Origin: Neobacillus dielmonensis
GTDB lineage: Bacteria > Bacillota > Bacilli > Bacillales > Cytobacillaceae
Length of the DNA stretch: 64,000 bases
Direction: 5' to 3'
Assembly: GCF_000612665.1 (NCBI RefSeq)
Contig: NZ_HG942046.1
Location: 62,001 to 126,000, forward strand
The translations under genes and the position numbers were made by a program. How positions within the stretch are numbered: position 1 is the first letter of the stretch; each line of letters opens with the position of its first letter. Positions 38,393 through 47,125 of this stretch are shown here, one piece after another. The notes under the pieces were generated by a model that was given only the letters and a program-made list of their open reading frames with translations, was not told the origin of the DNA and searched no databases.

Positions 38393-39265
38393 TTGACGAT
38401 CCAATGGTTTCCTGGCCATATGGCCAAGGCTCGCAGAGAGGTCACAGAAAAGTTAAAATTAGTTGATATTATTTTTGAATTAGTAGATGCGAGAATTCCT
38501 TATTCATCAAGAAATCCAATGATTGACGAAATTATCCAACACAAGCCAAGACTTGTTTTATTAAACAAAGCGGACATGGCTGATAAAGATGTCACCAAGG
38601 AATGGATCGCCTATTTTGAGAAACAAGGTGTAAAGGCTATCGCAATTAATTCTCAAGCTGGCGAAGGAATGAAAAAAATTACCCAGGCCGCCCAAGGGCT
38701 TTTAAAAGAAAAATTTGACCGGATGAGGGCAAAAGGGGTAAAGCCTAGGGCTATCCGGGCTATGATTGTAGGAATCCCGAATGCAGGAAAATCTACTTTA
38801 ATTAACCGGTTAGCCAAGAAAAATATTGCTAAAACGGGGAACACGCCAGGTGTGACGAAGGCTCAGCAATGGATAAAGGTCGGTAAGGAAATGGAGCTTT
38901 TAGATACACCGGGGATTCTGTGGCCAAAGTTTGAGGACCAAGAGGTTGGGATGAAACTCGCCATCACTGGAGCGATTAAAGATACTTTGTTGAATCTTCA
39001 GGACCTGACGATTTATGCCATAAGGTTTTTAGAACGGCAATATCCTGAACGATTGCAGGAACGTTATCAGTTAACCGATATACCTGAGGATGTGGTCGCT
39101 TTATTTGATCATATCGGCAAACTTCGCGGCTGTCTGTCAGGTGGGGGACTGATTGATTATGATAAGGTGGCTGAACTGGTCATCAGAGAAATTCGCTCTG
39201 AAAAATTTGGACCTCTTTCGTTTGAACGCCCCGCCGATATACAAAACTTACAAGAAAATGAATAG
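38393..39265 (+). CDS. rbgA: Ribosome biogenesis GTPase RbgA (YlqF)
   Basis: Circularly permuted GTPase needed for the last steps of 50S assembly (L16 incorporation). The start is TTG 38393 ([17 protein letters not shown]) after GGGAGGTG; a GTG nine bases earlier overlaps that RBS. 290 residues. Seen in permuted order: G4 [10 protein letters not shown]1 GIPNAGKST from 127, and G3 [10 protein letters not shown], then a C-terminal helical domain. Confidence 0.95.
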   Translation: MTIQWFPGHMAKARREVTEKLKLVDIIFELVDARIPYSSRNPMIDEIIQHKPRLVLLNKADMADKDVTKEWIAYFEKQGVKAIAINSQAGEGMKKITQAAQGLLKEKFDRMRAKGVKPRAIRAMIVGIPNAGKSTLINRLAKKNIAKTGNTPGVTKAQQWIKVGKEMELLDTPGILWPKFEDQEVGMKLAITGAIKDTLLNLQDLTIYAIRFLERQYPERLQERYQLTDIPEDVVALFDHIGKLRGCLSGGGLIDYDKVAELVIREIRSEKFGPLSFERPADIQNLQENE

Positions 39266-39317
39266 ATTGGAGCTCTCTTTGAAGGGCTCCCTTATTATGA
39301 AAACACAGGTGTAGAAC

Positions 39318-40100
39318 ATGAAACCGAAATCAATTGCAGAAATTGAACAAATCCTTAAAACCACTGAAAGCATCTCCGTACAGTTGATTCAAGAACTTGA
39401 GCAGGATGAGCGCAAGGGTGTACAATCACTCCTGGTAAAATGGAAAAAGCAACAGCAACACGAAAAATCTCTTAAGGAAAAATTTTATGAAATGACACAC
39501 TTTGAGCGCTTGTATCGCGGTCAAGGTTTTCATATGATTGCGGGAATCGATGAAGTTGGCCGCGGACCGCTTGCAGGGCCAGTGGTGACTGCTGCAGTCA
39601 TCTTACCTGAGGACTTTTTTTTAGCAGGGATTGATGATTCTAAAAAGCTTACAGAAAAGAAACGCTTGGAGTTCGATGCAATCATTAGAGAAAAAGCTTT
39701 AGCGGTAAGTGTCACAATGATTGATGCACAGGAAATTGATCAACTCAATATCTATCAAGCAACGAAAAAGGCGATGAAAACAGCCATTGCTTCGTTAACA
39801 CCCGCACCCGATTTTTTGCTGATTGATGCCATGAAATTAGAGACACCATTTCCTTCGGAATCCATCGTAAAGGGTGATGCCAAAAGTATCTCGATTGCGG
39901 CAGCATCCATCGTGGCTAAGGTGGCAAGAGATCAATTAATGAAGGAGTTAGCTGCTACATATCCAGCCTATGGTTTTGCACATAACGCGGGTTACGGAAC
40001 GAAGGAACATATTGAAGCCATACACAAGTTTGGCATTACGCCGTATCATCGAAAAAGCTTTGCACCGGTAAAAGAAGTTCTCGATTTACAAAAGCACTAG
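39318..40100 (+). CDS. rnhB: Ribonuclease HII
   Basis: Removes RNA from RNA-DNA hybrids, including single ribonucleotides. 260 residues. Seen: N-terminal helical extension (about 1-70), GIDEVGRGPLAGPVV with the catalytic Asp/Glu pair, LLIDAMKL, and KGDAKSISIAAASIVAKVARD. In B. subtilis ylqG and ylqH follow; here a structured repeat region follows instead. Confidence 0.96.
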   Translation: MKPKSIAEIEQILKTTESISVQLIQELEQDERKGVQSLLVKWKKQQQHEKSLKEKFYEMTHFERLYRGQGFHMIAGIDEVGRGPLAGPVVTAAVILPEDFFLAGIDDSKKLTEKKRLEFDAIIREKALAVSVTMIDAQEIDQLNIYQATKKAMKTAIASLTPAPDFLLIDAMKLETPFPSESIVKGDAKSISIAAASIVAKVARDQLMKELAATYPAYGFAHNAGYGTKEHIEAIHKFGITPYHRKSFAPVKEVLDLQKH

Positions 40101-40118
40101 AAAGCAGGCTGTGCATTG

Positions 40119-40162
40119 CACTTCTTTAGGTTACTCTACTTACTGTGATTAGAGTAGAAGTG
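40119..40162 (+). repeat. Nested hairpin downstream of rnhB
   Basis: Inner stem TACTCTA 40132-40138 / TAGAGTA 40150-40156, and outer stem CACTTC 40119-40124 / GAAGTG 40157-40162. There is no T-run, so it is not a simple terminator. It may be an end of the repeat element that follows, or an mRNA-stabilising stem for rnhB. Confidence 0.6.
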
Positions 40163-40195
40163 TGAAGACGCGTGGAATGGTTCAGGGTTGTAATT

Positions 40196-40330
40196 TTTAG
40201 ACCTCCGGGAGTGCTTAGCTTATGACAATCCCGCAGTCGCTCTGAGTGCCTAGGAGGCTCCCCCCCAGCACGTTAGAAGCACTTGGGGCGGAAAACAGGC
40301 CTCATAGCAGACAGGCCCTTCGGAAATTGA
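40196..40330. repeat. GC-rich degenerate dispersed intergenic repeat
   Basis: A GC-rich block in an AT-rich gap. It holds CTCCGGGAG, a direct repeat GAGTGCTTAG / GAGTGCCTAG, CCTAGGAGGCTCCCCCCC, a CCCCA...TGGGG pairing, GGGGCGGAAA, and a GGCCT / AGGCC stem. The order of these words matches, from memory, the non-coding element common between genes in Bacillaceae (CTCCTGCGGGA... GAGGAGGCTC... GGAGCGGAAA), here in diverged form. No ORF or transposase is associated. Edges are estimated by eye. Confidence 0.6.
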
Positions 40331-40388
40331 ATATTAAATTCCAAACAAAATAAAATAAAACCAAGAAATACACGAACTCTACTATTTA

Positions 40389-40413
40389 AACGGGCTGCTT
40401 AGCCCGTTTTTTA
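40389..40413 (+). terminator. Terminator between the repeat and sucC
   Basis: Stem AACGGGCT / AGCCCGTT with loop GCTT and a run of six T. It isolates sucCD from upstream transcription. Confidence 0.9.
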
Positions 40414-40522
40414 TTATGGTTAAAAAATACTAGATTCCAATGATTTAGCCGCTTTTACTTATTTTTTAAGCCAATATATTATTCATAATATTAAGATGAG
40501 TATAATTTTTTGAACTAAAAAG

Positions 40523-40551
40523 TAGACAAGGTATGTTACATTATATAAAAT
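40523..40551 (+). promoter_or_regulatory. Promoter of sucCD
   Basis: TAGACA at 40523-40528 (five of six) and TAAAAT at 40546-40551 (five of six) with a 17-base spacer, 48 bases before the sucC ATG. Confidence 0.65.
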
Positions 40552-40564
40552 GAAAACGGAGTCA
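40550..40564 (+). promoter_or_regulatory. Putative CcpA cre site at the sucCD promoter
   Basis: ATGAAAACGGAGTCA fits the cre consensus WTGNAANCGNWWNCA at all but one of the fixed positions (G in place of the second W). It begins at the end of the -10 and covers the likely transcription start, a typical place for CcpA roadblock or repression. Control of sucCD by CcpA here is inferred. Confidence 0.6.
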
Positions 40565-40599
40565 ATTTTTCAAAGAGTATGATTTTAGGAGGATGGGAA

Positions 40600-41760
40600 A
40601 TGAATATCCATGAGTATCAAGGGAAAGAAATCCTCAGAAAATATGGGGTTACCGTTCCAAATGGTAAAGTGGCATTCACGGTTGAAGAAGCGGTTGAAGC
40701 CGCACAAGAACTAGGCACACAGGTTTGTGTTGTGAAGGCACAAATTCATGCCGGCGGACGGGGAAAAGCTGGCGGAGTTAAAGTGGCGAAAAACCTTGAC
40801 GAGGTTCGTACATATGCCAGTGAAATTTTAGGAAAAACCTTGGTAACACACCAAACTGGCCCTGAAGGAAAAGAAGTAAAGCGCCTCCTAATTGAAGAAG
40901 GCTGTGATATTAAAAAGGAATACTATGTTGGCTTAGTCTTAGATCGTGCTACATCGAGAGTGGTTCTTATGGGCTCTGAAGAGGGCGGTACTGAAATTGA
41001 AGAGGTGGCAGCCAAAACGCCAGAGAAAATTTTTAAAGAAGAAATTGATCCCGTTTTAGGTTTGATGCCATATCAAGCACGTCGACTGGCTTTCAATATT
41101 AATATTCCTAAAGAGCTTGTGAATCAAGCAGTCAAGTTTATGACTGGTTTGTACAATGCTTATATAGATAAAGACTGCTCAATTGCCGAGATTAATCCTC
41201 TTGTGGTAACTGGTGATGGAAAAGTTATGGCTTTAGATGCCAAATTGAATTTTGATTCTAATGCTTTGTTCCGTCAAAAAGATGTTTTGGAATATCGTGA
41301 CTTAGAGGAAGAAGATCCAAAAGAGATTGAGGCTTCCAAATATGATTTGAGCTATATCGCTCTAGATGGCAATATTGGCTGCATGGTTAATGGTGCTGGA
41401 CTAGCGATGGCAACAATGGATATTATCAAGCATTATGGCGGTGACCCAGCCAACTTCCTTGATGTGGGCGGCGGTGCTACTGCTGAAAAAGTAACGGAAG
41501 CATTTAAAATTATCCTTTCTGATCCAAACGTAAAAGGTATTTTTGTCAATATCTTTGGCGGAATCATGAAATGTGATGTAATTGCTGAAGGTGTCGTTGA
41601 AGCAGCCAAGCAGGTAGGGCTTTCCATTCCTCTTGTTGTTCGTTTAGAAGGAACAAACGTAGACTTAGGAAAGAAAATCCTTTCTGAGTCAGGACTGAAC
41701 ATACTTGCGGCAGAATCCATGGCAGACGGTGCACAAAAAATCGTTTCATTAGTGAAATAG
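40600..41760 (+). CDS. sucC: Succinyl-CoA ligase (ADP-forming), beta subunit
   Basis: TCA-cycle enzyme subunit with the ATP-grasp and succinate-binding regions. 386 residues from ATG 40600, placed by AGGAGGATG. Seen: [57 protein letters not shown] and [17 protein letters not shown]. Stop is 23 bases before sucD. Confidence 0.97.
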   Translation: MNIHEYQGKEILRKYGVTVPNGKVAFTVEEAVEAAQELGTQVCVVKAQIHAGGRGKAGGVKVAKNLDEVRTYASEILGKTLVTHQTGPEGKEVKRLLIEEGCDIKKEYYVGLVLDRATSRVVLMGSEEGGTEIEEVAAKTPEKIFKEEIDPVLGLMPYQARRLAFNINIPKELVNQAVKFMTGLYNAYIDKDCSIAEINPLVVTGDGKVMALDAKLNFDSNALFRQKDVLEYRDLEEEDPKEIEASKYDLSYIALDGNIGCMVNGAGLAMATMDIIKHYGGDPANFLDVGGGATAEKVTEAFKIILSDPNVKGIFVNIFGGIMKCDVIAEGVVEAAKQVGLSIPLVVRLEGTNVDLGKKILSESGLNILAAESMADGAQKIVSLVK

Positions 41761-41783
41761 GATCGACGAAAGGGGAAATAATC

Positions 41784-42686
41784 GTGAGTGTTTTTATTAA
41801 TAAAGATACCAAAGTAATTGTTCAGGGAATCACCGGCGGGACTGCACGGTTCCATACTAAACAAATGCTTGAATATGGAACTAAAATTGTCGGTGGTACT
41901 TCACCAGGCAAGGGTGGTCAAGAAGTCGAAGGAGTTCCTGTATTTAATACGGTAAAAGAAGCAGTAGAAACAACCGGTGCAAACGCTTCTGTTGTTTACG
42001 TGCCAGCTCCATTTGCTGCTGATTCTATTATTGAGGCAGTAGATGCAGAACTAGATTTAGTTATTTGTATCACTGAGCATATTCCAGTACTAGATATGGT
42101 AAAAGTAAAACGTTATATGGAAGGTAAGAAAACTCGTCTTGTTGGTCCTAACTGCCCAGGTGTCATTACGGCAGATGAATGCAAAATTGGTATTATGCCA
42201 GGTTATATTCATAAGAAAGGCCATGTTGGAGTTGTATCGCGCTCTGGAACATTAACATACGAGGCTGTACATCAGTTAACACAGGCAGGAATCGGCCAAA
42301 CAACTGCAGTTGGTATTGGCGGCGACCCTGTAAACGGAACAAACTTCATCGATGTGCTAAAAGCATTTAATGAAGACCCAGAAACTTATGCCGTAATTAT
42401 GATTGGTGAAATTGGCGGTACTGCGGAAGAAGAAGCTGCAGAGTGGGTTAAAGCCAACATGACTAAACCGGTCGTCGGCTTTATCGGCGGACGTACGGCA
42501 CCTCCAGGAAAACGCATGGGCCACGCTGGTGCGATTATTTCCGGAGGAAAAGGAACAGCAGATGAAAAAATTAAAGCGATGAATGCTGCAGGAATTAAAG
42601 TAGCTGAGACACCTTCGGTAATGGGAGAAACGTTAATTGAGGTCCTTAAAGAGAAGGGTCTATACGAAGAATGTAAAACTCACTAA
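41784..42686 (+). CDS. sucD: Succinyl-CoA ligase (ADP-forming), alpha subunit
   Basis: CoA-binding, phosphohistidine-forming subunit. 300 residues. Seen: [46 protein letters not shown] and the catalytic histidine His247 in [18 protein letters not shown] is not used; ATG 41784 follows AAAGGGG. A weak terminator follows. Confidence 0.97.
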   Translation: MSVFINKDTKVIVQGITGGTARFHTKQMLEYGTKIVGGTSPGKGGQEVEGVPVFNTVKEAVETTGANASVVYVPAPFAADSIIEAVDAELDLVICITEHIPVLDMVKVKRYMEGKKTRLVGPNCPGVITADECKIGIMPGYIHKKGHVGVVSRSGTLTYEAVHQLTQAGIGQTTAVGIGGDPVNGTNFIDVLKAFNEDPETYAVIMIGEIGGTAEEEAAEWVKANMTKPVVGFIGGRTAPPGKRMGHAGAIISGGKGTADEKIKAMNAAGIKVAETPSVMGETLIEVLKEKGLYEECKTH

Positions 42687-42713
42687 TATGTAGCAAACTG
42701 CGAGAAAAGACAG

Positions 42714-42745
42714 ATAGTCCCTCTTAACGTGAGGGGCTATTTGGT
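42714..42745 (+). terminator. Weak terminator after sucD
   Basis: Stem ATAGTCCCTC / GAGGGGCTAT (one G-U) with a 7-base loop; the T-run is interrupted (TTGGTTT). Confidence 0.55.
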
Positions 42746-42773
42746 TTATCACGATGGAGGCTGATTCATATAT

Positions 42774-43646
42774 ATGGATGAATTTAAAGAAAAACTGATT
42801 GCATTGCTCCATTATCCCAACAGTTCTTGGAACTTTGTCTATCAAACCTTAAAAAGGGACCCGATGCTTCAAACTTTTCAACCCGCACAACTAAGTTTTC
42901 AACTGGTCACTTCCTCAAATTCCTATTCTCCGAATAATCCCGTAAGTTTTTCTCATTCTGCTGAAACTCTGCATGAACAAATTCGTCAATACCAATCCAA
43001 TGATATTTCCGTGATCACCATCTTTGACCCAGAATACCCATCCAATTTAAAAGAAATATATCAGCCGCCTTGGGCATTGTTTGTAAAAGGCGATGTATCA
43101 CTGCTAAAAAGAGAATATATGCTTGCAGTTGTAGGTTCACGCCAGGCAACACAGTACGGAAGAAATGCGATCCGATTAATTTTCCCGGAATTAATCCAAA
43201 ATGGCATTGTAATTGTTAGTGGGCTGGCTCGAGGAATTGATGCACTTGCCCATGAATATGCTGTAAAAAACGGGGGCAATACCATAGCTGTGATAGCAGG
43301 TGGACACTATCACATCTATCCAAAAGAAAACGTGGATTTAGCAACAGAATTAATGAAAACACAGCTTGTGGTATCGGAATATCCGCCAGATACCAAGCCG
43401 CAAAGGTGGCATTTTCCCGCTAGAAATCGTATTATTAGCGGTATGTCACGTGGGACGTTGATTATTGAAGCAAAAAGGAAAAGTGGTTCCCTGATTACAG
43501 CCAATTATGCCGTTAATGAGGGTCGAGATGTGTTTTCATTGCCCGGAAGCATTTTTAACCCTTTTTCAGTTGGTGCTAATGAATTAATTCAGCAAGGGGC
43601 AAAATTAGTAACATGTGCAGCAGATATATTAGAAGAAATGAGATAA
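42774..43646 (+). CDS. dprA: DNA-processing protein DprA
   Basis: Binds incoming single-stranded DNA and loads RecA during transformation. 290 residues. Seen: VVGSRQATQYGRNA, IVSGLARGIDALAHEYA, IAVIAGGHYHIYP (usually G-x-G-LD-x-x-YP; here GGHYHIYP), NRIISGMSRGTLIIEAK and GSLITANYAVNEGRDVF. The Rossmann-like core is complete. The C-terminal winged-helix domain of Gram-negative DprA is absent, as in B. subtilis. The RBS GGAGG is 13 bases from the ATG, a long spacing, and the next upstream in-frame codon set contains a stop. Confidence 0.94.
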   Translation: MDEFKEKLIALLHYPNSSWNFVYQTLKRDPMLQTFQPAQLSFQLVTSSNSYSPNNPVSFSHSAETLHEQIRQYQSNDISVITIFDPEYPSNLKEIYQPPWALFVKGDVSLLKREYMLAVVGSRQATQYGRNAIRLIFPELIQNGIVIVSGLARGIDALAHEYAVKNGGNTIAVIAGGHYHIYPKENVDLATELMKTQLVVSEYPPDTKPQRWHFPARNRIISGMSRGTLIIEAKRKSGSLITANYAVNEGRDVFSLPGSIFNPFSVGANELIQQGAKLVTCAADILEEMR

Positions 43647-43966
43647 AATAGTGACAATATATTGGGGATTTTTGTGGCTTTTTCGAAAAAATGAAAAAAA
43701 ATCAACTAAAAAGGTTGAAATTCTTTCTAATATGTATTACATTTTCCAACAGATGTTCGAAAAAAAGAATAACTGAAATAAAACAAATAATGGTGTCATA
43801 AATATAGAATTTAACTAGACTGGGATAGGGGAGTTTTGTAAAGGTATTTTTTTAAAGCAAAGGTGTAATAACTGAATTTAGAAACCTTCCCAACGATAAG
43901 CATTTTAGAAAAAGGCATTTGCCTCTTTCTTAGCTTAACACTCCCTCTTAAGGAGGACTTTTTAGA
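43647..43966. other. dprA-topA intergenic region (320 bases)
   Basis: AT-rich; no gene seen. A weak promoter candidate is TTGAAA 43715-43720 with TACATT 43738-43743. A stem AAAGGC / GCCTCTTT lies at 43911-43928, and a good RBS (TTAAGGAGG) precedes topA. Confidence 0.6.
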
Positions 43967-46045
43967 ATGTCAGATTTTCTTGTAATTGTAGAATCGCCAG
44001 CAAAGGCGAAAACGATAGAGCGGTATTTAGGCAGTAAGTATAAAGTAAGAGCTTCAATGGGCCATGTCCGGGATTTGCCCCGCAGTCAGACAGGCGTGGA
44101 TGTTGAGAATAACTACGAACCAAAATATATTACAATTCGTGGTAAAGGTCCTGTACTAAAGGAATTAAAGACCGCAGCAAAAAAGGCGAAAAAAGTTTAT
44201 CTCGCAGCTGACCCGGACCGTGAAGGGGAAGCAATTGCGTGGCATCTAGCCCATAGTTTAGATGTCGATATAAACACGGATTGCCGTGTGGTTTTTAACG
44301 AAATTACCAAAGATGCGATAAAAGAATCCTTCAAGCATCCACGGCCAATCAATATGGATTTGGTAGATGCCCAGCAGGCACGAAGAATTTTGGATCGTCT
44401 CGTCGGTTATAATATCAGTCCATTGCTTTGGAAAAAGGTGAAAAAGGGTTTAAGTGCCGGCCGGGTTCAATCGGTTGCTGTAAGACTGATTATTGACCGT
44501 GAAAAAGAGATTCAAGCATTTATACCTGAAGAGTACTGGACAATTAATGGTGATTTTTTGAAAGGGAAAGATCAATTTAGTGCTAGTTTCCATAGCATTG
44601 TTGGTCATGATAAAGCGGAACTAAGCTCGGAACAAGACGTGCAAAAAATATTAAAACAATTGAAGGGCAATAAATTTACGGTTACATCTGTAGCAAAGAA
44701 AGAACGAAAAAGGAACCCGGCTCCGCCGTTTACCACATCGTCACTTCAACAGGAAGCTGCCAGGAAGTTAAACTTTCGGGCCAAGAAAACGATGATGCTT
44801 GCCCAGCAGTTGTATGAAGGGATTGAGCTTGGCAAGGAAGGGACAGTTGGTTTAATAACCTACATGAGAACGGATTCCACCCGGGTTTCTGAAGTAGCGC
44901 AATCAGAAGCTGTTGATTATATTAAATCTGAATTTGGTGAACAATTTTTAAAGACAGAACAAAAGAAAGAGAAACAACAGGCAAACGCCCAGGATGCCCA
45001 TGAGGCAATACGTCCGACAAGTACGTTTAGAGACCCTAATAGTTTAAAGGAACATCTTTCAAGGGATCAGTTGCGGCTATATAAATTGATTTGGGAGCGC
45101 TTTTTAGCAAGTCAAATGGCCCAGGCAGTGATGGACACGATGAGCGTTGACTTGCAAAATGGAGATATTGTGTTTAGGGCGACAGGTTCAAAAATAAAGT
45201 TTCCAGGTTTTATGAAGGTCTATGTGGAGGGAACAGATGACCAGGTAGAAGAATCAAACAAAATGCTGCCTGATTTAAATGAAGGCGACGAAGTATTCCA
45301 GAAGGATATTGAGCCCAAGCAGCACTTTACTCAGCCTCCGCCAAGATATACAGAAGCAAGATTGGTGAAAACTCTCGAAGAACTTGGAATCGGCCGTCCT
45401 TCCACCTATGCTCCGACATTAGATACGATCCAAAAACGGGGATATGTCGCCCTAGATAATAAACGGTTTGTCCCTACGGAGTTGGGCGAAATTATAAATG
45501 AAATCATGCTTGAATTCTTCCCGGAAATTATTGATGTAGAATTTACAGCTAGGATGGAAAAAGGTCTGGATTATGTTGAGGAAGGCAAGGTCCCATGGGT
45601 TAAGGTAATTGACGAATTTTACCAGGGCTTTGAAAAGCATTTAAAAGTTGCAGAACAAGAGATGGAAAAAGTTGAAATAAAGGATGAACCAGCCGGTGAA
45701 GATTGCGAAATCTGTGGTCATCCAATGGTCTTTAAAATGGGCCGGTATGGAAAGTTTATGGCTTGCAGCAATTTCCCTGATTGCCGTAATACCAAACCAA
45801 TTGTAAAGGAAATAGGCGTTGAATGTCCTAATTGCCATGAGGGGACTATTGTTGAGAGAAAAAGCAAGAAGCGCAGGATATTCTACGGCTGTAGCCGGTT
45901 TCCAGAGTGTGACTTTATCTCTTGGGATAAACCACTACCAAGAAGCTGTCCGAAGTGCGAAGGGCTCTTGGTTGAGAAAAAATTAAAAAAAGGTATTCAG
46001 GTTCAATGTGTTTCCTGTGATTATAAGGAAGAACCGCAAGCATAA
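43967..46045 (+). CDS. topA: DNA topoisomerase I
   Basis: Type IA topoisomerase that relaxes negative supercoils. 692 residues. Seen: Toprim [15 protein letters not shown] and [15 protein letters not shown], catalytic Tyr299 in [12 protein letters not shown], and three C-terminal four-cysteine zinc ribbons starting [16 protein letters not shown] and CPKCEGLL (the last ends CVSC). A 14-bp hairpin overlaps the stop codon. In B. subtilis trmFO follows; it does not here. Confidence 0.97.
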   Translation: MSDFLVIVESPAKAKTIERYLGSKYKVRASMGHVRDLPRSQTGVDVENNYEPKYITIRGKGPVLKELKTAAKKAKKVYLAADPDREGEAIAWHLAHSLDVDINTDCRVVFNEITKDAIKESFKHPRPINMDLVDAQQARRILDRLVGYNISPLLWKKVKKGLSAGRVQSVAVRLIIDREKEIQAFIPEEYWTINGDFLKGKDQFSASFHSIVGHDKAELSSEQDVQKILKQLKGNKFTVTSVAKKERKRNPAPPFTTSSLQQEAARKLNFRAKKTMMLAQQLYEGIELGKEGTVGLITYMRTDSTRVSEVAQSEAVDYIKSEFGEQFLKTEQKKEKQQANAQDAHEAIRPTSTFRDPNSLKEHLSRDQLRLYKLIWERFLASQMAQAVMDTMSVDLQNGDIVFRATGSKIKFPGFMKVYVEGTDDQVEESNKMLPDLNEGDEVFQKDIEPKQHFTQPPPRYTEARLVKTLEELGIGRPSTYAPTLDTIQKRGYVALDNKRFVPTELGEIINEIMLEFFPEIIDVEFTARMEKGLDYVEEGKVPWVKVIDEFYQGFEKHLKVAEQEMEKVEIKDEPAGEDCEICGHPMVFKMGRYGKFMACSNFPDCRNTKPIVKEIGVECPNCHEGTIVERKSKKRRIFYGCSRFPECDFISWDKPLPRSCPKCEGLLVEKKLKKGIQVQCVSCDYKEEPQA

Positions 46046-46071
46046 GAGTGGGTGTGTCCACTCTTATGCTT
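46038..46071 (+). terminator. Hairpin over the topA stop codon
   Basis: A perfect 14-bp stem, AAGCATAAGAGTGG with CCACTCTTATGCTT, loop GTGTGT. The T-run after it is short (TTTGTT). It includes the TAA of topA, so it probably acts as terminator and 3'-end protection. Confidence 0.65.
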
Positions 46072-46560
46072 TGTTATGGACAATAATCTCCGAAACAAAA
46101 AACTTTTTTGTTTTACATTCGTATAGTAAAATGCAAAATGGACTTCCTTTTACCAAAGGGATAATAGTTGAGTGTACTAAATTTAGCACAAACAATTCAG
46201 AACTTTGTGAAGGTTTTGTAAAATTTATTGCAAGGGTTGTTGAATTGTGATACTATTTAGTAGCCATTGACTGAGGGAGATTTCTGCAATTTGTGAATAT
46301 TTTTTTAACTTTGTGGTTTCTGTATTTACAAATAAAGCCTATACCTTCAAAATACAAATTGAATATTTTCAACATGAAATCAGTGATTTCCTTGTTCAAG
46401 GCTGAACATAGCATGTAACCAGCAACATATGCTAAGATAGTCATCCCCATGGTAATAAATAAATAAATTTTTGTTCATCATGGAAATATAATATTTTTTT
46501 GTTACATATCTTATACGCAGAACGGAAGAAAAATGCTCCCGATAAGGAGGAACAGCAAAA
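46046..46560. other. topA-hslV intergenic region (515 bases) lacking trmFO and xerC
   Basis: In B. subtilis this interval carries trmFO and codV (xerC). Here it is AT-rich and without a convincing gene. A promoter-like pair TTGCAA 46228-46233 / TACTAT 46251-46256 is followed by an RBS-like GAGGGAGA at 46273-46280 and a 41-codon frame from GTG 46293 to TAA 46416-46418 that has no recognisable family. A TATAAT at 46487-46492 may serve hslV but lacks a -35. No fragments of TrmFO or XerC were recognised in any frame. Confidence 0.75.
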
Positions 46561-47103
46561 ATGGACCAATTTCATGCGACAACGATATTCGCCATTCATC
46601 ATAACGGTAAATGTTCGATGGCCGGAGACGGACAGGTGACAATGGGAAATGCGGTAGTGATGAAGCATACAGCTAGGAAGGTCAGAAAAATTTTTAACGG
46701 TCGGGTCTTGGCCGGATTTGCAGGCTCTGTTGCTGATGCGTTTACACTGTTTGAACTGTTTGAAGGAAAATTAGAGGAATTCAATGGAAATCTTCAACGG
46801 GCTGCTGTGGAGTTAGCGAAAGAGTGGAGAAGCGATAAAGTACTTAGAAAACTCGAAGCCATGTTAATTGTGATGGATCGTGAGAGCTTGCTGTTGGTAT
46901 CAGGTACCGGGGAAGTAATTGAACCGGATGACGGAATACTTGCCATTGGTTCAGGTGGCAATTATGCATTAGCTGCTGGTCGTGCCTTGAAAAGTTATTC
47001 TGGCGATCATTTGTCTGCAAAGGATATTGCTAAGGCCGCATTGGAAATAGCGGCAGATATTTGTGTATACACCAACCATAATATTATTGTTGAAGAATTA
47101 TAA
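46561..47103 (+). CDS. hslV: ATP-dependent protease subunit HslV (ClpQ/CodW)
   Basis: Proteasome-like peptidase of the HslUV complex, 180 residues. Seen: [59 protein letters not shown] and [16 protein letters not shown]. The catalytic Thr of E. coli (after Met removal) aligns with the first Thr of HATT (residue 7 here), so five residues plus Met precede it. B. subtilis HslV carries Ser at position 2 and has been reported as an N-terminal serine protease; here position 2 is Asp. RBS AAGGAGGA. Confidence 0.96.
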   Translation: MDQFHATTIFAIHHNGKCSMAGDGQVTMGNAVVMKHTARKVRKIFNGRVLAGFAGSVADAFTLFELFEGKLEEFNGNLQRAAVELAKEWRSDKVLRKLEAMLIVMDRESLLLVSGTGEVIEPDDGILAIGSGGNYALAAGRALKSYSGDHLSAKDIAKAALEIAADICVYTNHNIIVEEL

Positions 47104-47125
47104 TACGGGAAGGAGATTTTAAAAA

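Larger units (their letters stand above)
40101..40599. other. rnhB-sucC intergenic region (499 bases)
   Basis: Holds, in order, the nested hairpin, the GC-rich repeat, a strong terminator and then about 190 bases of AT-rich sequence with the sucC promoter and a cre-like site. ylqG and ylqH, which occupy this interval in B. subtilis 168, are not present; no coding remnant of either was recognised. Confidence 0.8.

Noticed and set aside
46253..46450. 65-codon reverse-strand ORF in the topA-hslV gap with a hydrophobic start
   Set aside because: No RBS, no recognised family, strongly AT-biased composition, and no gene on this strand nearby. Treated as chance.
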